From an uncultured Actinomycetes bacterium (GTDB taxonomy: Bacteria; Actinomycetota; Thermoleophilia; Solirubrobacterales; 70-9), in contig CAMLQY010000024.1 in NCBI GenBank assembly GCA_946482365.1, forward strand, positions 1 through 26,911: a DNA stretch of 26,911 bases, read 5' to 3'. Under the pieces are notes generated by a model. It ran no database searches and had not been told where the DNA came from. It worked only from the letters and a program-made list of their open reading frames with translations. Shown piece after piece: positions 8,101 to 14,866 of the stretch (the stretch's first letter is position 1; each line of letters starts with the position of its first letter). Made by a program: the position numbers and the translations under genes.

Positions 8101-8106
8101 AGTATA
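8101..8106 (-). promoter_or_regulatory. Predicted -10 box for the PAP2-trxB operon
   Basis: TATACT on the minus strand lies 10 bp before ATG 8090, so the transcript would be leaderless or nearly so. No good -35 element is seen. Confidence 0.45.
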
Positions 8107-8166
8107 TGGAGCCCCCACCCACCCTGGGCGAAGGGACGGGCGCCGCGGCGCGCCGCCCTGCGTGAT

Positions 8167-8172
8167 TAGAAT
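8167..8172 (+). promoter_or_regulatory. Predicted -10 box for the pseudo-oxidase operon
   Basis: TGATTAGAAT contains a near-consensus TAGAAT preceded by TG, as in extended -10 promoters. The transcript start would fall at or near the TTG start codon at 8182, suggesting a leaderless mRNA. There is no clear -35. Confidence 0.45.
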
Positions 8173-8181
8173 GGCCGCGCT

Positions 8182-8868
8182 TTGAGCCCTAACTCGCCTG
8201 GCACCGACCAGATCGAAACCCTGCTTTGGATTGGCTTCATCGCCGCGACGATCGTCGTCGCCGCGGTCAACGGCGCGCTGGTCTACGCGCTGCGCCGTCG
8301 CAACGCCGCCGTTCGCGAGCCGGCGACCGGGCGGCACACCCAATTCCGGGTCGGCGCCCTGCTCACCGTCTTCGCAGCCGCGATCTTCGTCGTCAGCATC
8401 GTCTACACGGGGAAGGCGCGCGAGACCCCGGCCACCGGGCCGGCGGGCCTCGCCTCCGCCCGCTCGGAGCCGCTCCGGATCCAGGCGACGGGCCAGCAGT
8501 GGCTCTGGCGCTACGACTACCCGAACTCCGCCTACTCCTATTACAAGCTCGTCGTGCCGGTGGACACCGCGGTCGAGCTCGACCTCGTCTCCACCGACGT
8601 GATCCACACCTGGGACGTGCCGGCGCTGGCAGGCAAGCGCGACGCCGTCCCCGGCAAGACGAGCCACGTCGTCTTCCGCGCCGAGGAGGAGGGGACCTAC
8701 GAGGGGCAGTCGGCGACCTTCTCCGGCCAGGCCTACGCCGCGATGCGCACCGCCGTCGAAGTGGTCTCGGCGGCGGAGTACGAAGACTTCCTCGAGAGCC
8801 AGAAAGCCGACATCCAGGCAGCCCAGGACCGCGTCGTCGGCCTGATCGAAGGGGGAGAGACACCGTGA
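8182..8868 (+). CDS. Cytochrome oxidase subunit II homolog lacking the CuA cysteines
   Basis: A 228-aa protein starting at TTG 8182. Two N-terminal helices (~10-35 and ~55-75) precede a cupredoxin domain of COX2 type. It retains LRIQATGQQWLWRYDYPNS and DVIHTWDVPALAGKRDAVPG (His142), so the fold is a subunit II. The CuA loop reads QSATFSGQAYAAM, where the usual pattern is CxExCGxxHxxM: Ser177 and Ser181 replace both Cys, Thr replaces Glu, Tyr185 replaces His, and only Met188 remains. It should not form CuA. Quinol oxidase subunits also lack CuA, but the partner subunit I here is degenerate as well. The stop overlaps the GTG of the next gene (GTGA), indicating coupled translation. Confidence 0.85.
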   Translation: MSPNSPGTDQIETLLWIGFIAATIVVAAVNGALVYALRRRNAAVREPATGRHTQFRVGALLTVFAAAIFVVSIVYTGKARETPATGPAGLASARSEPLRIQATGQQWLWRYDYPNSAYSYYKLVVPVDTAVELDLVSTDVIHTWDVPALAGKRDAVPGKTSHVVFRAEEEGTYEGQSATFSGQAYAAMRTAVEVVSAAEYEDFLESQKADIQAAQDRVVGLIEGGETP

Positions 8869-10616
8869 GCGACCCGATCGACGCGGTGACTGCCGGGGGT
8901 TCGAATCCGCGGCGATCGGGTCGCGAACCCGGTGTGGCTGGCGGAGCGCGTCCCGAGATCGTCTCCGACGGCTTCCCCAGGCGCCGCCCGCGCTGGATGG
9001 AGATCGCCGGCAGCGCCGACCACAAGGACGTCGGCCGCATGATGATCGTCGCCTCCCTCGGCTTCCTCTTCATCGCCCTGGTGGAGCTGCTGCTGATGCG
9101 CCTGCAGCTGGCGATCCCCGAGAACACGTTCCTGACGCCGGTCACCTTCAACCGGATGCTCTCGCTCTACGGCGCCACGGCGATCTTCCTCTTCGCGATC
9201 CCCCTGGCACTCGGCCTCTTCTACTACCTGGCGCCGCTGCAGGCGGGGGCGCGGGGCACGGCCCTGCCGCGCCTCGGGCAGATCGGGCTCTGGCTCTACA
9301 TAGCCGGCGCGACCGTCCTCTACTCGGGCTTCCTCTTCACCCCCTCCGAGGCGGGCGTCAACCCGCTGGCGCCCCTCTCCGAGCTCGCCTTCCTGCCCAA
9401 CAACGGGGTCGACGCCTGGGCCGCCGCGAACGGCCTGGTGACGCTCGGCTTCGTCCTGATCGCGATCAACCTCGTCGCGACCCTGCACAGGCTGCGCGCG
9501 CCCGGCATGGCCTGGCGCCGCCTGCCCGTCTTCACCTGGGCGGCCGCGATCTGCTCCTGGCTGCTGCTCGTGATCGGCCCGGTGATGCTCGGCGCGATCG
9601 CGATGCTGCTGATCGACCGCAACTTCGACGGGATCTTCTTCGCCGACGGCTCGGGCGGGGCGCCCCTGCTCTGGGAGCACCTCAGCTGGACCTTCTTCAC
9701 GGGCGCCTACATGCTGATCCTGATCGCGGCCCTGGCGGCGATCGCCGAGATCGTCCCCGCCTTCGCCGGCAGGCCGCTGCAGGGGCGCCGCGTCGTGGTC
9801 GGCTCGCTGATCGCGATCGCAGCGATCGGCACGCTCGCCTGGATGCAGAACATGCTGACCGCGCCGATCGGGATCGGCTGGATGTACTACGCGATGCTGA
9901 TGTCCCTGGCGCTGATCGTCCCCTTCGGCCTCGTCCTCTACAACCTGATCGCGACGCTGGCCGGCGGCGTCCTGCACATGCGCGCGCCGCTGCTCTTCGC
10001 CCTCGGCGCGATCTCGGCGATCTCGATCGGCCTCGCGTCCGAGATCTCGCACTCGATGGTCGCGGTCGCCTGGCGCCTGCAGCACACCACCGACTCCACC
10101 GCGGCGACCCACTTCGCCCTCGTCGGCGGTGCGGTCCTCGGCGGCTTCGCCGCCCTGCACTACTGGTTCCCGAAGCTGACCGGGCGGACGATGGGCGAGA
10201 CGATGGCGCGGATCTCGTTCTGGACGATCGCACTGGGCACCCTGCTCGCCTTCGTGCCGCTCTTCTTCGCCGGCGGCGAGCACGGCGAGGTCGTCGACGC
10301 CTACAAGTTCTTCAGCGGCACCGGGGTGAGCGGCCTCAACCTGATCGCCTCGATCGGCGCCTTCGTGCTGGCGGCCGGGATCGTCCTCACGCTCGCCAAC
10401 GCGATCCTCAGCCGCACAGGCGGCGCCCGCGCCGGCCACGACCAGTGGGGGGCCGACTCGCTCGAGTGGTTTGCGCTCTCGCCCCCGGAGCCGCACAACT
10501 TCGACGTCCTGCCCGACGTGCGCAGCGACCGGCCGATGCGCGACATCCGCGAGGCGATCGCCCACCGCACGCGCCGCGCCGAGCCTGCGGCGCCCGAGAA
10601 GCAGCCGGTAGCCTGA
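8865..10616 (+). CDS. Heme-copper oxidase subunit I homolog with lost metal ligands (pseudo-oxidase)
   Basis: A 583-aa polytopic protein (~12 helices) starting at GTG 8865, after a GGGGGAGA ribosome site. Family identity is clear from IFLFAIPLALGLFYYLAPLQ, LLWEHLSW, HYWFPKLTGRTMGE and the C-terminal DSLEWFALSPPEPHNFD. By eye alignment with the intact subunit I at 19004-20911, the helix II heme His is Tyr102; the helix VI CuB His and cross-link Tyr are Thr279 and Met283; the helix VII CuB His-His pair is Gln328-Asn329; the K-channel Lys is Val357; and the heme a3 His is Ala414. Only His416 (low-spin heme position) remains. There are no stops or frameshifts, and helices and loops are well kept, so this looks like a selected, catalytically silent protein. 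Residues 1-44 are a disordered extension encoding a hairpin. Confidence 0.85.
   Translation: MSDPIDAVTAGGSNPRRSGREPGVAGGARPEIVSDGFPRRRPRWMEIAGSADHKDVGRMMIVASLGFLFIALVELLLMRLQLAIPENTFLTPVTFNRMLSLYGATAIFLFAIPLALGLFYYLAPLQAGARGTALPRLGQIGLWLYIAGATVLYSGFLFTPSEAGVNPLAPLSELAFLPNNGVDAWAAANGLVTLGFVLIAINLVATLHRLRAPGMAWRRLPVFTWAAAICSWLLLVIGPVMLGAIAMLLIDRNFDGIFFADGSGGAPLLWEHLSWTFFTGAYMLILIAALAAIAEIVPAFAGRPLQGRRVVVGSLIAIAAIGTLAWMQNMLTAPIGIGWMYYAMLMSLALIVPFGLVLYNLIATLAGGVLHMRAPLLFALGAISAISIGLASEISHSMVAVAWRLQHTTDSTAATHFALVGGAVLGGFAALHYWFPKLTGRTMGETMARISFWTIALGTLLAFVPLFFAGGEHGEVVDAYKFFSGTGVSGLNLIASIGAFVLAAGIVLTLANAILSRTGGARAGHDQWGADSLEWFALSPPEPHNFDVLPDVRSDRPMRDIREAIAHRTRRAEPAAPEKQPVA
8871..8922. repeat. Palindrome inside the 5' end of the pseudo-oxidase subunit I gene
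   Basis: GACCCGATCG (8871-8880) pairs perfectly with 8913-8922, then CGCGG (8882-8886) with 8907-8911 after one A/G mismatch, leaving a 20-nt loop. An alternative pairing, 8897-8903 with 8924-8930, would exclude it. It begins 6 nt after the GTG start. Confidence 0.6.
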
Positions 10617-10621
10617 CGGCG

Positions 10622-11515
10622 ATGGATTCCACCGCCGCGGCGGTCACCCGCCACTCAGCGGCTCCAAGCGCTCTTCGCGACTACCTGACGCTTACCAAGC
10701 CGAAGGTGCAGTCGCTGCTGCTGCTGACCACGATCACGACCATGTACGTGGCCGGCGACCCCTCGCTCGGCCTCGTCTTCCTGGTCTGCCTCGGCGGCGC
10801 CCTCTCAGCCGGCGGCGCCGGCGCGATCAACCACGCGATCGACCGCGACGTCGACCGGATCATGGCCCGCACCGCGACCCGGCCGGTCGCGGCGGGGCGG
10901 ATCTCGCCCCAGGCCGCCGTCGCCTTCGGGGCCCTGCTCGGCTGCGCCTCCTTCGCCCTGCTGGCCCTGGCGGTGAACCCGCTGGCGGCGGCGCTCTCGA
11001 TCTCGGGCCTGTTCGGCTACGTCTTCGTCTACACGCTCTGGCTCAAGCGCTCGACGCCCCAGAACATCGTGATCGGCGGCGCGGCCGGCGCGGTGCCGCC
11101 GCTGGTCGCCTGGGCGGCCGTCACGGGCGGGCTGAGCGGCACCGCCTTCTACCTCTTCGCGATCGTCTTCTTCTGGACCCCGCCGCACTTCTGGGCCCTC
11201 TCGCTGCTGATGAAGGACGAGTACGCCAAGGCCGGCATCCCGATGCTGCCCGTGGTCCGCGGCGAGGACGAGACCCGGCGCCAGATCCTCCTCTACACGG
11301 TGCTCCTCTACGCCGTCACCCAGCTCCCCTTCTGCGCCGGCGGGTTCGGCGTCGAGTACCTGGTCGCCTCGATGACGCTCGGGGCGGGGTTCATCTACTG
11401 CGCCGTTCGCCTGCTGCGCAGCGCCGACCGGCGCTGGGCCCTGCGCACCTACCTCTTCTCGCTCGCCTACCTCGCGCTGCTCTTCGTCGCGATGCCGCTC
11501 GACCGGGCCTTCTAG
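10622..11515 (+). CDS. ctaB: Protoheme IX farnesyltransferase (heme O synthase)
   Basis: A 297-aa UbiA-type prenyltransferase with about nine helices. The catalytic Asp-rich motif NHAIDRDVDRIMARTATRP (NxxxDxxxD) is intact, and the second conserved region YTLWLKRSTPQNIVIGGAAG is present. It attaches a farnesyl group to heme b to give heme O, the precursor of heme A. ATG 10622 lies 5 bp after the pseudo-oxidase subunit I stop. It looks fully active, so it most likely supplies heme for the intact oxidase at 17506-21716 together with the heme A synthase at 13654-14631. Confidence 0.95.
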   Translation: MDSTAAAVTRHSAAPSALRDYLTLTKPKVQSLLLLTTITTMYVAGDPSLGLVFLVCLGGALSAGGAGAINHAIDRDVDRIMARTATRPVAAGRISPQAAVAFGALLGCASFALLALAVNPLAAALSISGLFGYVFVYTLWLKRSTPQNIVIGGAAGAVPPLVAWAAVTGGLSGTAFYLFAIVFFWTPPHFWALSLLMKDEYAKAGIPMLPVVRGEDETRRQILLYTVLLYAVTQLPFCAGGFGVEYLVASMTLGAGFIYCAVRLLRSADRRWALRTYLFSLAYLALLFVAMPLDRAF

Positions 11516-11528
11516 TAAAAATCCGGGC

Positions 11529-11642
11529 GTGGACCGCGAGACAGCAAGATCGAGCATCTCCGCCGGCCTCCTCGCCGGCGGCATCGCCACAGCCGTCTTC
11601 GCCCTCAGCTTCCTGGTGGCGGTCCTCTACGTCGCCTCATGA
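11529..11642 (+). CDS. 37-aa single-helix membrane protein in the pseudo-oxidase operon
   Basis: A small ORF from GTG 11529 to TGA 11642, starting MDRETARSSISAGLLAGG, with one hydrophobic helix (about residues 13-36). Its TGA overlaps the ATG of the next gene by 4 nt, and it lies 13 bp after ctaB, which supports its being translated. Small single-helix subunits are common in oxidase operons, so a minor-subunit role is plausible but only inferred. No clear Shine-Dalgarno is seen. Confidence 0.55.
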   Translation: MDRETARSSISAGLLAGGIATAVFALSFLVAVLYVAS

Positions 11643-11932
11643 GCCCCGAGCACCGACATGTCCCCGAGCCCGGAGAGCTGGTCCATGCGCCCGGGCCCTC
11701 ATGGGCACCCGCGGTCTTCGCCCTCGCCCTCGCCCTCGCCGTCTGCGGCATCTTCGCCGAGGGATTCATGGTCCGCGGCTGGATCTACTCGATCATCGGC
11801 CTCGTGATCGCCCTCTTCGCCTTCCGCAGCATGGTCCGCGGTTCGATCCGCGACTACTTCCGCCTCCCGCGCAAACAGCACGTCCGCGGGGCCGTCCTCC
11901 CGGTCGAACAGATCAGCCCTTCGAAGCGCTAG
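11639..11932 (+). CDS. Small two-helix membrane protein, cytochrome oxidase subunit IV-like
   Basis: A 97-aa protein with a His/Pro-rich N-terminus, two hydrophobic helices (~24-40 and ~48-64) and a basic C-terminal tail (RDYFRLPRKQHVRG). This size and topology match the small subunit IV-type proteins encoded near actinobacterial oxidase genes. Assignment rests mainly on position at the end of the ctaB-containing operon. The start overlaps the preceding 37-aa ORF (ATGA). A large palindromic element begins 12 bp after the stop. Confidence 0.6.
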   Translation: MSPEHRHVPEPGELVHAPGPSWAPAVFALALALAVCGIFAEGFMVRGWIYSIIGLVIALFAFRSMVRGSIRDYFRLPRKQHVRGAVLPVEQISPSKR

Positions 11933-11944
11933 CGGGGTTGTTTG

Positions 11945-12020
11945 GGGATGCCGGTGCCCCTACCCAAAACGCTCGGCGGGAGCCTCGCTTGAGTGTTTTG
12001 GGTAGGGGCACCGGCATCCC
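11945..12020. repeat. Family-1 palindromic element, copy B
   Basis: Arms 11945-11965 and 12000-12020 are perfectly complementary over 21 bp. Core arms AAAACGCTC and GAGTGTTTT extend the stem to 30 bp with one G/T wobble, around a 16-nt loop (11975-11990). The 34-nt core 11966-11999 is the reverse complement of cores A and C with one or two changes. It lies 12 bp after the plus-strand stop at 11932, so it could act as a strong 3'-end hairpin, but there is no T-tract. Confidence 0.9.
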
Positions 12021-12237
12021 ATCAACAGCGCACGAGCTTCGAAAGCTTCCTCCCCCAGGCGTCAACTCGGCTCCCGGGAAAGCTCCAGATGCCCTAGGTT
12101 CCGTCACGGGCGCCACAAGCTTTTAAAAGCGCTCGAAAAGCGCCGGTCTCTCACTTGGGCCTGGAAGCTTGGGGACCTTGATCCCTGGATCGCAGCCCGA
12201 GCCTTGCCGAGAGCTGTGTCACCCGAAAGGCCTGCGG
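12021..12237. other. Spacer between palindromic copies B and C
   Basis: No gene is convincing here. The short ORFs that cross it owe their length to the palindromes. It contains a perfect 12-nt palindrome GCTTTTAAAAGC (12119-12130) and an adjoining 5-bp hairpin (12129-12143). It is slightly less GC-rich than its surroundings. Confidence 0.5.
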
Positions 12238-12295
12238 GGGTCCCTCTCCAAAACACTCCAGCGAGGCTCCTGCCGAGCGTTTTGGAGAGGGACCC
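12238..12295. repeat. Family-1 palindromic element, copy C
   Basis: Arms GGGTCCCTCTCC (12238-12249) and GGAGAGGGACCC (12284-12295) pair perfectly. The core 12250-12283 matches copy A at 33 of 34 positions. The outer arm differs from A and B yet is self-complementary. It lies 28 bp beyond the end of the minus-strand CBS gene and is inverted relative to copy B. Confidence 0.9.
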
Positions 12296-12323
12296 AGGCC
12301 CCAGGCTCCACTCCGCAAGTCAG

Positions 12324-12725
12324 TCAGTCCGGCGTCATCCCGGAGGTCGCCCCCTCAGAGGTCCAGACGCGGACGATGTCGCGCATCGAGAGGACGCCGA
12401 CCAGCTCGGGGCCGTCGTAGACGACCAGGTGGCGAATCCCGCGGCGCGACATCTCGGCGGCGGCCCGCTCGAGGCTCCATTCCGGCGAGGCGACGATCAC
12501 GCTGTCGCTCATGTGGTCGGCGACGCGCTCGGAATCGGGGTCCTCGCCACTGCCCAGGGAGAGCAGGATGTCGCGCTCGGTGAGGATGCACGGAACCGGG
12601 GTCTCGTCGTCGGCGACCAGCGCTGCGCCGACCCCTTTCTCGGCCATCATCGTCGCCGCATCGCGCAGAGTGTGCGACGGGCCGACCGTGAGGACCACGT
12701 TCGACATGCCTTCCCGTACCTGCAT
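12324..12725 (-). CDS. Two-CBS-domain protein
   Basis: A 133-aa cytoplasmic protein made almost entirely of a CBS pair (about residues 5-60 and 70-128). Signatures are TLRDAATMMAEKGVGAALVADD…TERDIL and SLERAAAEMSRRGIRHLVVYD…LSMRDIV. CBS pairs bind adenosyl ligands such as AMP or ATP and act as energy or redox sensors. With no attached effector domain, the target is unknown. It has a very good ribosome site, AGGAGG, 6 nt before ATG 12725. Its upstream region faces the di-heme cytochrome c gene, so the two are divergently transcribed. Confidence 0.9.
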   Translation of the reverse strand: MQVREGMSNVVLTVGPSHTLRDAATMMAEKGVGAALVADDETPVPCILTERDILLSLGSGEDPDSERVADHMSDSVIVASPEWSLERAAAEMSRRGIRHLVVYDGPELVGVLSMRDIVRVWTSEGATSGMTPD

Positions 12726-12770
12726 CCGGCGCCTCCTTCCGTGGTTCGCGAGCTAGTGAGGATCGTTTCA

Positions 12771-12798
12771 AGCGTACCCGACACCCACGCCTGCGCAA
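12771..12798 (-). promoter_or_regulatory. Predicted promoter of the CBS gene
   Basis: On the minus strand, TTGCGC (12793-12798), a 16-nt spacer and TACGCT (12771-12776) fit a sigmaA promoter. This gives a leader of about 40 nt containing the AGGAGG site. Confidence 0.45.
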
Positions 12799-12822
12799 GG
12801 GAGCTTTCGCGGGACCGTGGCG

Positions 12823-12848
12823 TATAGACTCCGGCGCGCTTCGCGCCG
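12823..12848 (+). promoter_or_regulatory. -10 box and start-proximal hairpin of the cytochrome c gene
   Basis: TATAGA (12823-12828) is a good -10 box without a clear -35. It is followed by a perfect 7-bp hairpin, CGGCGCG-CTT-CGCGCCG (12832-12848), ending one base before ATG 12850. A hairpin there would hinder ribosome loading. Confidence 0.4.
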
Positions 12849-12849
12849 T

Positions 12850-13602
12850 ATGCCCAAGATCTCGACCGCCATCCGCCCCCTGCTCGCCCTCGTCGCCGTC
12901 GCGGCCGTGGCGCTGCCGGCTTCCGGCTGCGGCACCAGCGACGCCGACCCCGAAAGGGGTCGGGCCCTCTTCATCCAGAAGTGCGGCGCCTGCCACGGAA
13001 TGGCGCAGGCGGGAACGGCTGACGGCGTCGGCCCCAACCTCGACGACGCCTTCGCCGCGGCTCGCGCCGTCGGCGAGAACGACGAGACGGTCAAGGGCGT
13101 GGTCGAAGCGCAGGTCGAGTTCCCCAGGCCGAGCAACGACAACCCGGCGGTCTCGATGCCCGCCGGGTTGGTCAGCGGTCAGGACCTCCACGACGTGGCT
13201 GCCTACGTCGCGCTTTACGCCGGCGTTCCCGGCGCCGCGCCGCCCACGGTCCCGGGCGGCCCCGGTGCCCAGGTGTTCGCCGACAACGGCTGCGGGGGCT
13301 GCCACACGCTGGCCGCCGCCAAATCGGGCGGCGTGACCGGCCCCAACCTCGACGAAGTCCTGGCCGGCCAGAGCGCCGCGATGGTCCACGAGTCGATCGT
13401 CGACCCGAACAAGGTCATCGCCAAGGGCTATCCGCCCAACGTGATGCCGGCCAACTACGAACAGATGCTCACCCCGAAAGAACTCGAAGACCTGGTCCAG
13501 TACCTGCTCGAATCGGCCTCTGGCGGCGGCAAAGGCAAGGGCAGGGGCAAGGGCTCCGCACCGCCCTACGAAGGCCCGCCAGTTCACGCCTCCGGCGACT
13601 GA
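12850..13602 (+). CDS. Di-heme cytochrome c, probable lipoprotein
   Basis: A 250-aa protein. An N-terminal hydrophobic segment ends in LPASGC (Cys27), a plausible lipobox, so it is likely exported and lipid-anchored. Two cytochrome c domains follow, each with one heme-binding motif: CGACH at 45-49 with candidate axial Met103 (SMPAG), and CGGCH at 148-152 with Met199 (VMPANY). The C-terminus is a flexible Gly/Lys-rich tail (GGGKGKGRGKG). It probably carries electrons to the CuA site of the intact oxidase. ATG 12850 is preferred because the upstream GTG 12817 precedes the -10 box. Heme A synthase follows 51 bp later on the same strand. Confidence 0.9.
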   Translation: MPKISTAIRPLLALVAVAAVALPASGCGTSDADPERGRALFIQKCGACHGMAQAGTADGVGPNLDDAFAAARAVGENDETVKGVVEAQVEFPRPSNDNPAVSMPAGLVSGQDLHDVAAYVALYAGVPGAAPPTVPGGPGAQVFADNGCGGCHTLAAAKSGGVTGPNLDEVLAGQSAAMVHESIVDPNKVIAKGYPPNVMPANYEQMLTPKELEDLVQYLLESASGGGKGKGRGKGSAPPYEGPPVHASGD

Positions 13603-13653
13603 GCCGCCAGCGCGGCGACGACTAGCCGCTGGCATCATCTCCCGAGGCTTCCC

Positions 13654-14631
13654 ATGCGCGACCGCCTCCGCATCTCTCCGCAGCTCTACGCGACCGTGGC
13701 GCTGGTCGCCCTTGCCGCACTCTCGCTGATCGTCCTCACCGGCGCCGCCGTCCGGATCACCGGCTCGGGGCTCGGCTGCCCGGACTGGCCCAAATGCTAC
13801 GGCGGCACGGTGCCACCGCTCGAGACCCACGCCGTGATCGAGTACGGCAACAGGCTGCTCACCGGCTTCGTCGGCCTCGCCGTGATCGCCGCCAGCGCCC
13901 TGGCCTGGTTCCGCCAGCCGTTCCGGGGCCACCTGGCGTTCTTCGGGGCCCTGCTGCCGCTCGGCGTCGTCTGCCAGGCGATCCTCGGCGCCCTCGTCGT
14001 CAAGTACCACCTGGCGCCGGGGCTGGTGATGGGCCACTTCATCCTCTCGATGCTGCTGCTCGACGCCGCCTTCGCCCTCGCCTGGTGCGCCCGCTACGAG
14101 CCCGGCGAGCGGCGCGCCTCGAGCGATCGGCTCGGCGTCTGGGCGGTGCGCGCGCTGATCCCCCTCGGCCAGCTGACGATCCTCGCGGGGACGATCGCAA
14201 CCGGCTCCGGGCCCCATGCCGGCGCCCACGAGGGTGAGCTCGTACACCGCTTCGACTTCGAGGGCACGGGAACGCTGGAGTGGGTCGTGCAGCGCCACTC
14301 GGCGATCGCCGCCGTCTTCGGTCTCGCCGCGATCGCCGTCTGGCTTCTCCTGCGCCGCCAGGGGGGCGACAGGAGGGCCTGCGGGCCACTGGGGGCCGTC
14401 ATCTGCCTGCTAGGCCTGCAGGGCGTCGTGGGAGGCGTCCAGTGGGCGCTGGAGCTGCCAGCGGAGATCGTCTGGCTTCACGTCGCCCTCGCCACCGCCA
14501 CCTGGCTGGCGATGCTGTGGGCAGTCGCGAGCGCAGGGCGCCTGGAGCCATCGAATCGCGAGCTCGTCACCGAGGGCCCGACTGAGCCTCGGTCAATGGG
14601 TGCAGGAGCGAGAGCGCCTGTCAAGGCGTGA
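13654..14631 (+). CDS. ctaA: Heme A synthase (CtaA/COX15 family)
   Basis: A 325-aa protein with about eight helices in two four-helix bundles. The family motif GLGCPDWPKCYGG with its Cys pair (~41-48) is present, followed by AVIEYGNRLLTG with the catalytic Glu, and histidines in VMGHFILSM, VVQRHSAIA and VWLHVALATA. Asn rather than His in EYGNR is, to my knowledge, a usual actinobacterial variant. It oxidises the C8 methyl of heme O to formyl, giving heme A for the aa3-type oxidase. A modest GAGG site lies before ATG 13654. The last 39 bases overlap a convergent small ORF. Confidence 0.93.
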   Translation: MRDRLRISPQLYATVALVALAALSLIVLTGAAVRITGSGLGCPDWPKCYGGTVPPLETHAVIEYGNRLLTGFVGLAVIAASALAWFRQPFRGHLAFFGALLPLGVVCQAILGALVVKYHLAPGLVMGHFILSMLLLDAAFALAWCARYEPGERRASSDRLGVWAVRALIPLGQLTILAGTIATGSGPHAGAHEGELVHRFDFEGTGTLEWVVQRHSAIAAVFGLAAIAVWLLLRRQGGDRRACGPLGAVICLLGLQGVVGGVQWALELPAEIVWLHVALATATWLAMLWAVASAGRLEPSNRELVTEGPTEPRSMGAGARAPVKA

Positions 14632-14781
14632 ATAGAGCCGATCGACACGACGATCGAGATAGGCCCGCTCTCTTTGGATCTCTTCGCGGAGTCGGGCGAA
14701 TTCCCGGTCCATGCGCTCTGAGAGCACGTCGATGCGTCGATCCACCCCGGCGATGCGTTCCATGCTCCATTTCGACGACAT
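14593..14781 (-). CDS. Small charged coiled-coil protein, unknown
   Basis: A 62-aa ORF from ATG 14781, beginning MSSKWSMERIAGVDRRIDV. It has heptad-like hydrophobic spacing through SERMDREFARLREEIQRER and very high Arg/Glu content, which predicts one long amphipathic helix. An in-frame ATG at 14820 would add 13 residues. Codon use at the 5' end is AT-richer than in its neighbours. It overlaps the end of ctaA by 39 bases in antisense, so it could be spurious; the coiled-coil periodicity is the main support. Confidence 0.4.
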   Translation of the reverse strand: MSSKWSMERIAGVDRRIDVLSERMDREFARLREEIQRERAYLDRRVDRLYSRLDRRSRSCTH

Positions 14782-14866
14782 GCCAATAGCGTAATCGAAT
14801 TCGCAGACAACTAGTTTCATCGCCGTTGAGCAGCACCCGAGCGCGTCAGCGCCGCAAGCAGATCCC

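Noticed and set aside
8891..8912. GCCGGGGGTTCGAATCCGCGGC looks like a tRNA T-arm
   Set aside because: No acceptor, D or anticodon arm is found around it; it lies in the subunit I coding frame and is better explained by the local palindrome.
8733..10565. 610-codon minus-strand open frame opposite the pseudo-oxidase subunit I
   Set aside because: Arg/Asp/Gly-rich shadow frame without domains; the plus-strand frame has helices and family motifs.
8182..10616. Pseudo-oxidase genes as plain pseudogenes
   Set aside because: No stops or frameshifts over 2.4 kb, overlapping starts and stops, a good -10 box and conserved non-ligand motifs argue against neutral decay.
11945..12295. Copies B and C as ordinary Rho-independent terminators
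   Set aside because: Stems are long but no T-run follows either one, and the conserved loop and core go beyond terminator needs. A termination role remains possible but is not shown.
11913..12420. Open frames crossing copies B and C with a shared KTLxRGSxRAFW peptide
   Set aside because: The shared peptide is just the translated palindrome core; no start signals or codon bias, so not genes.
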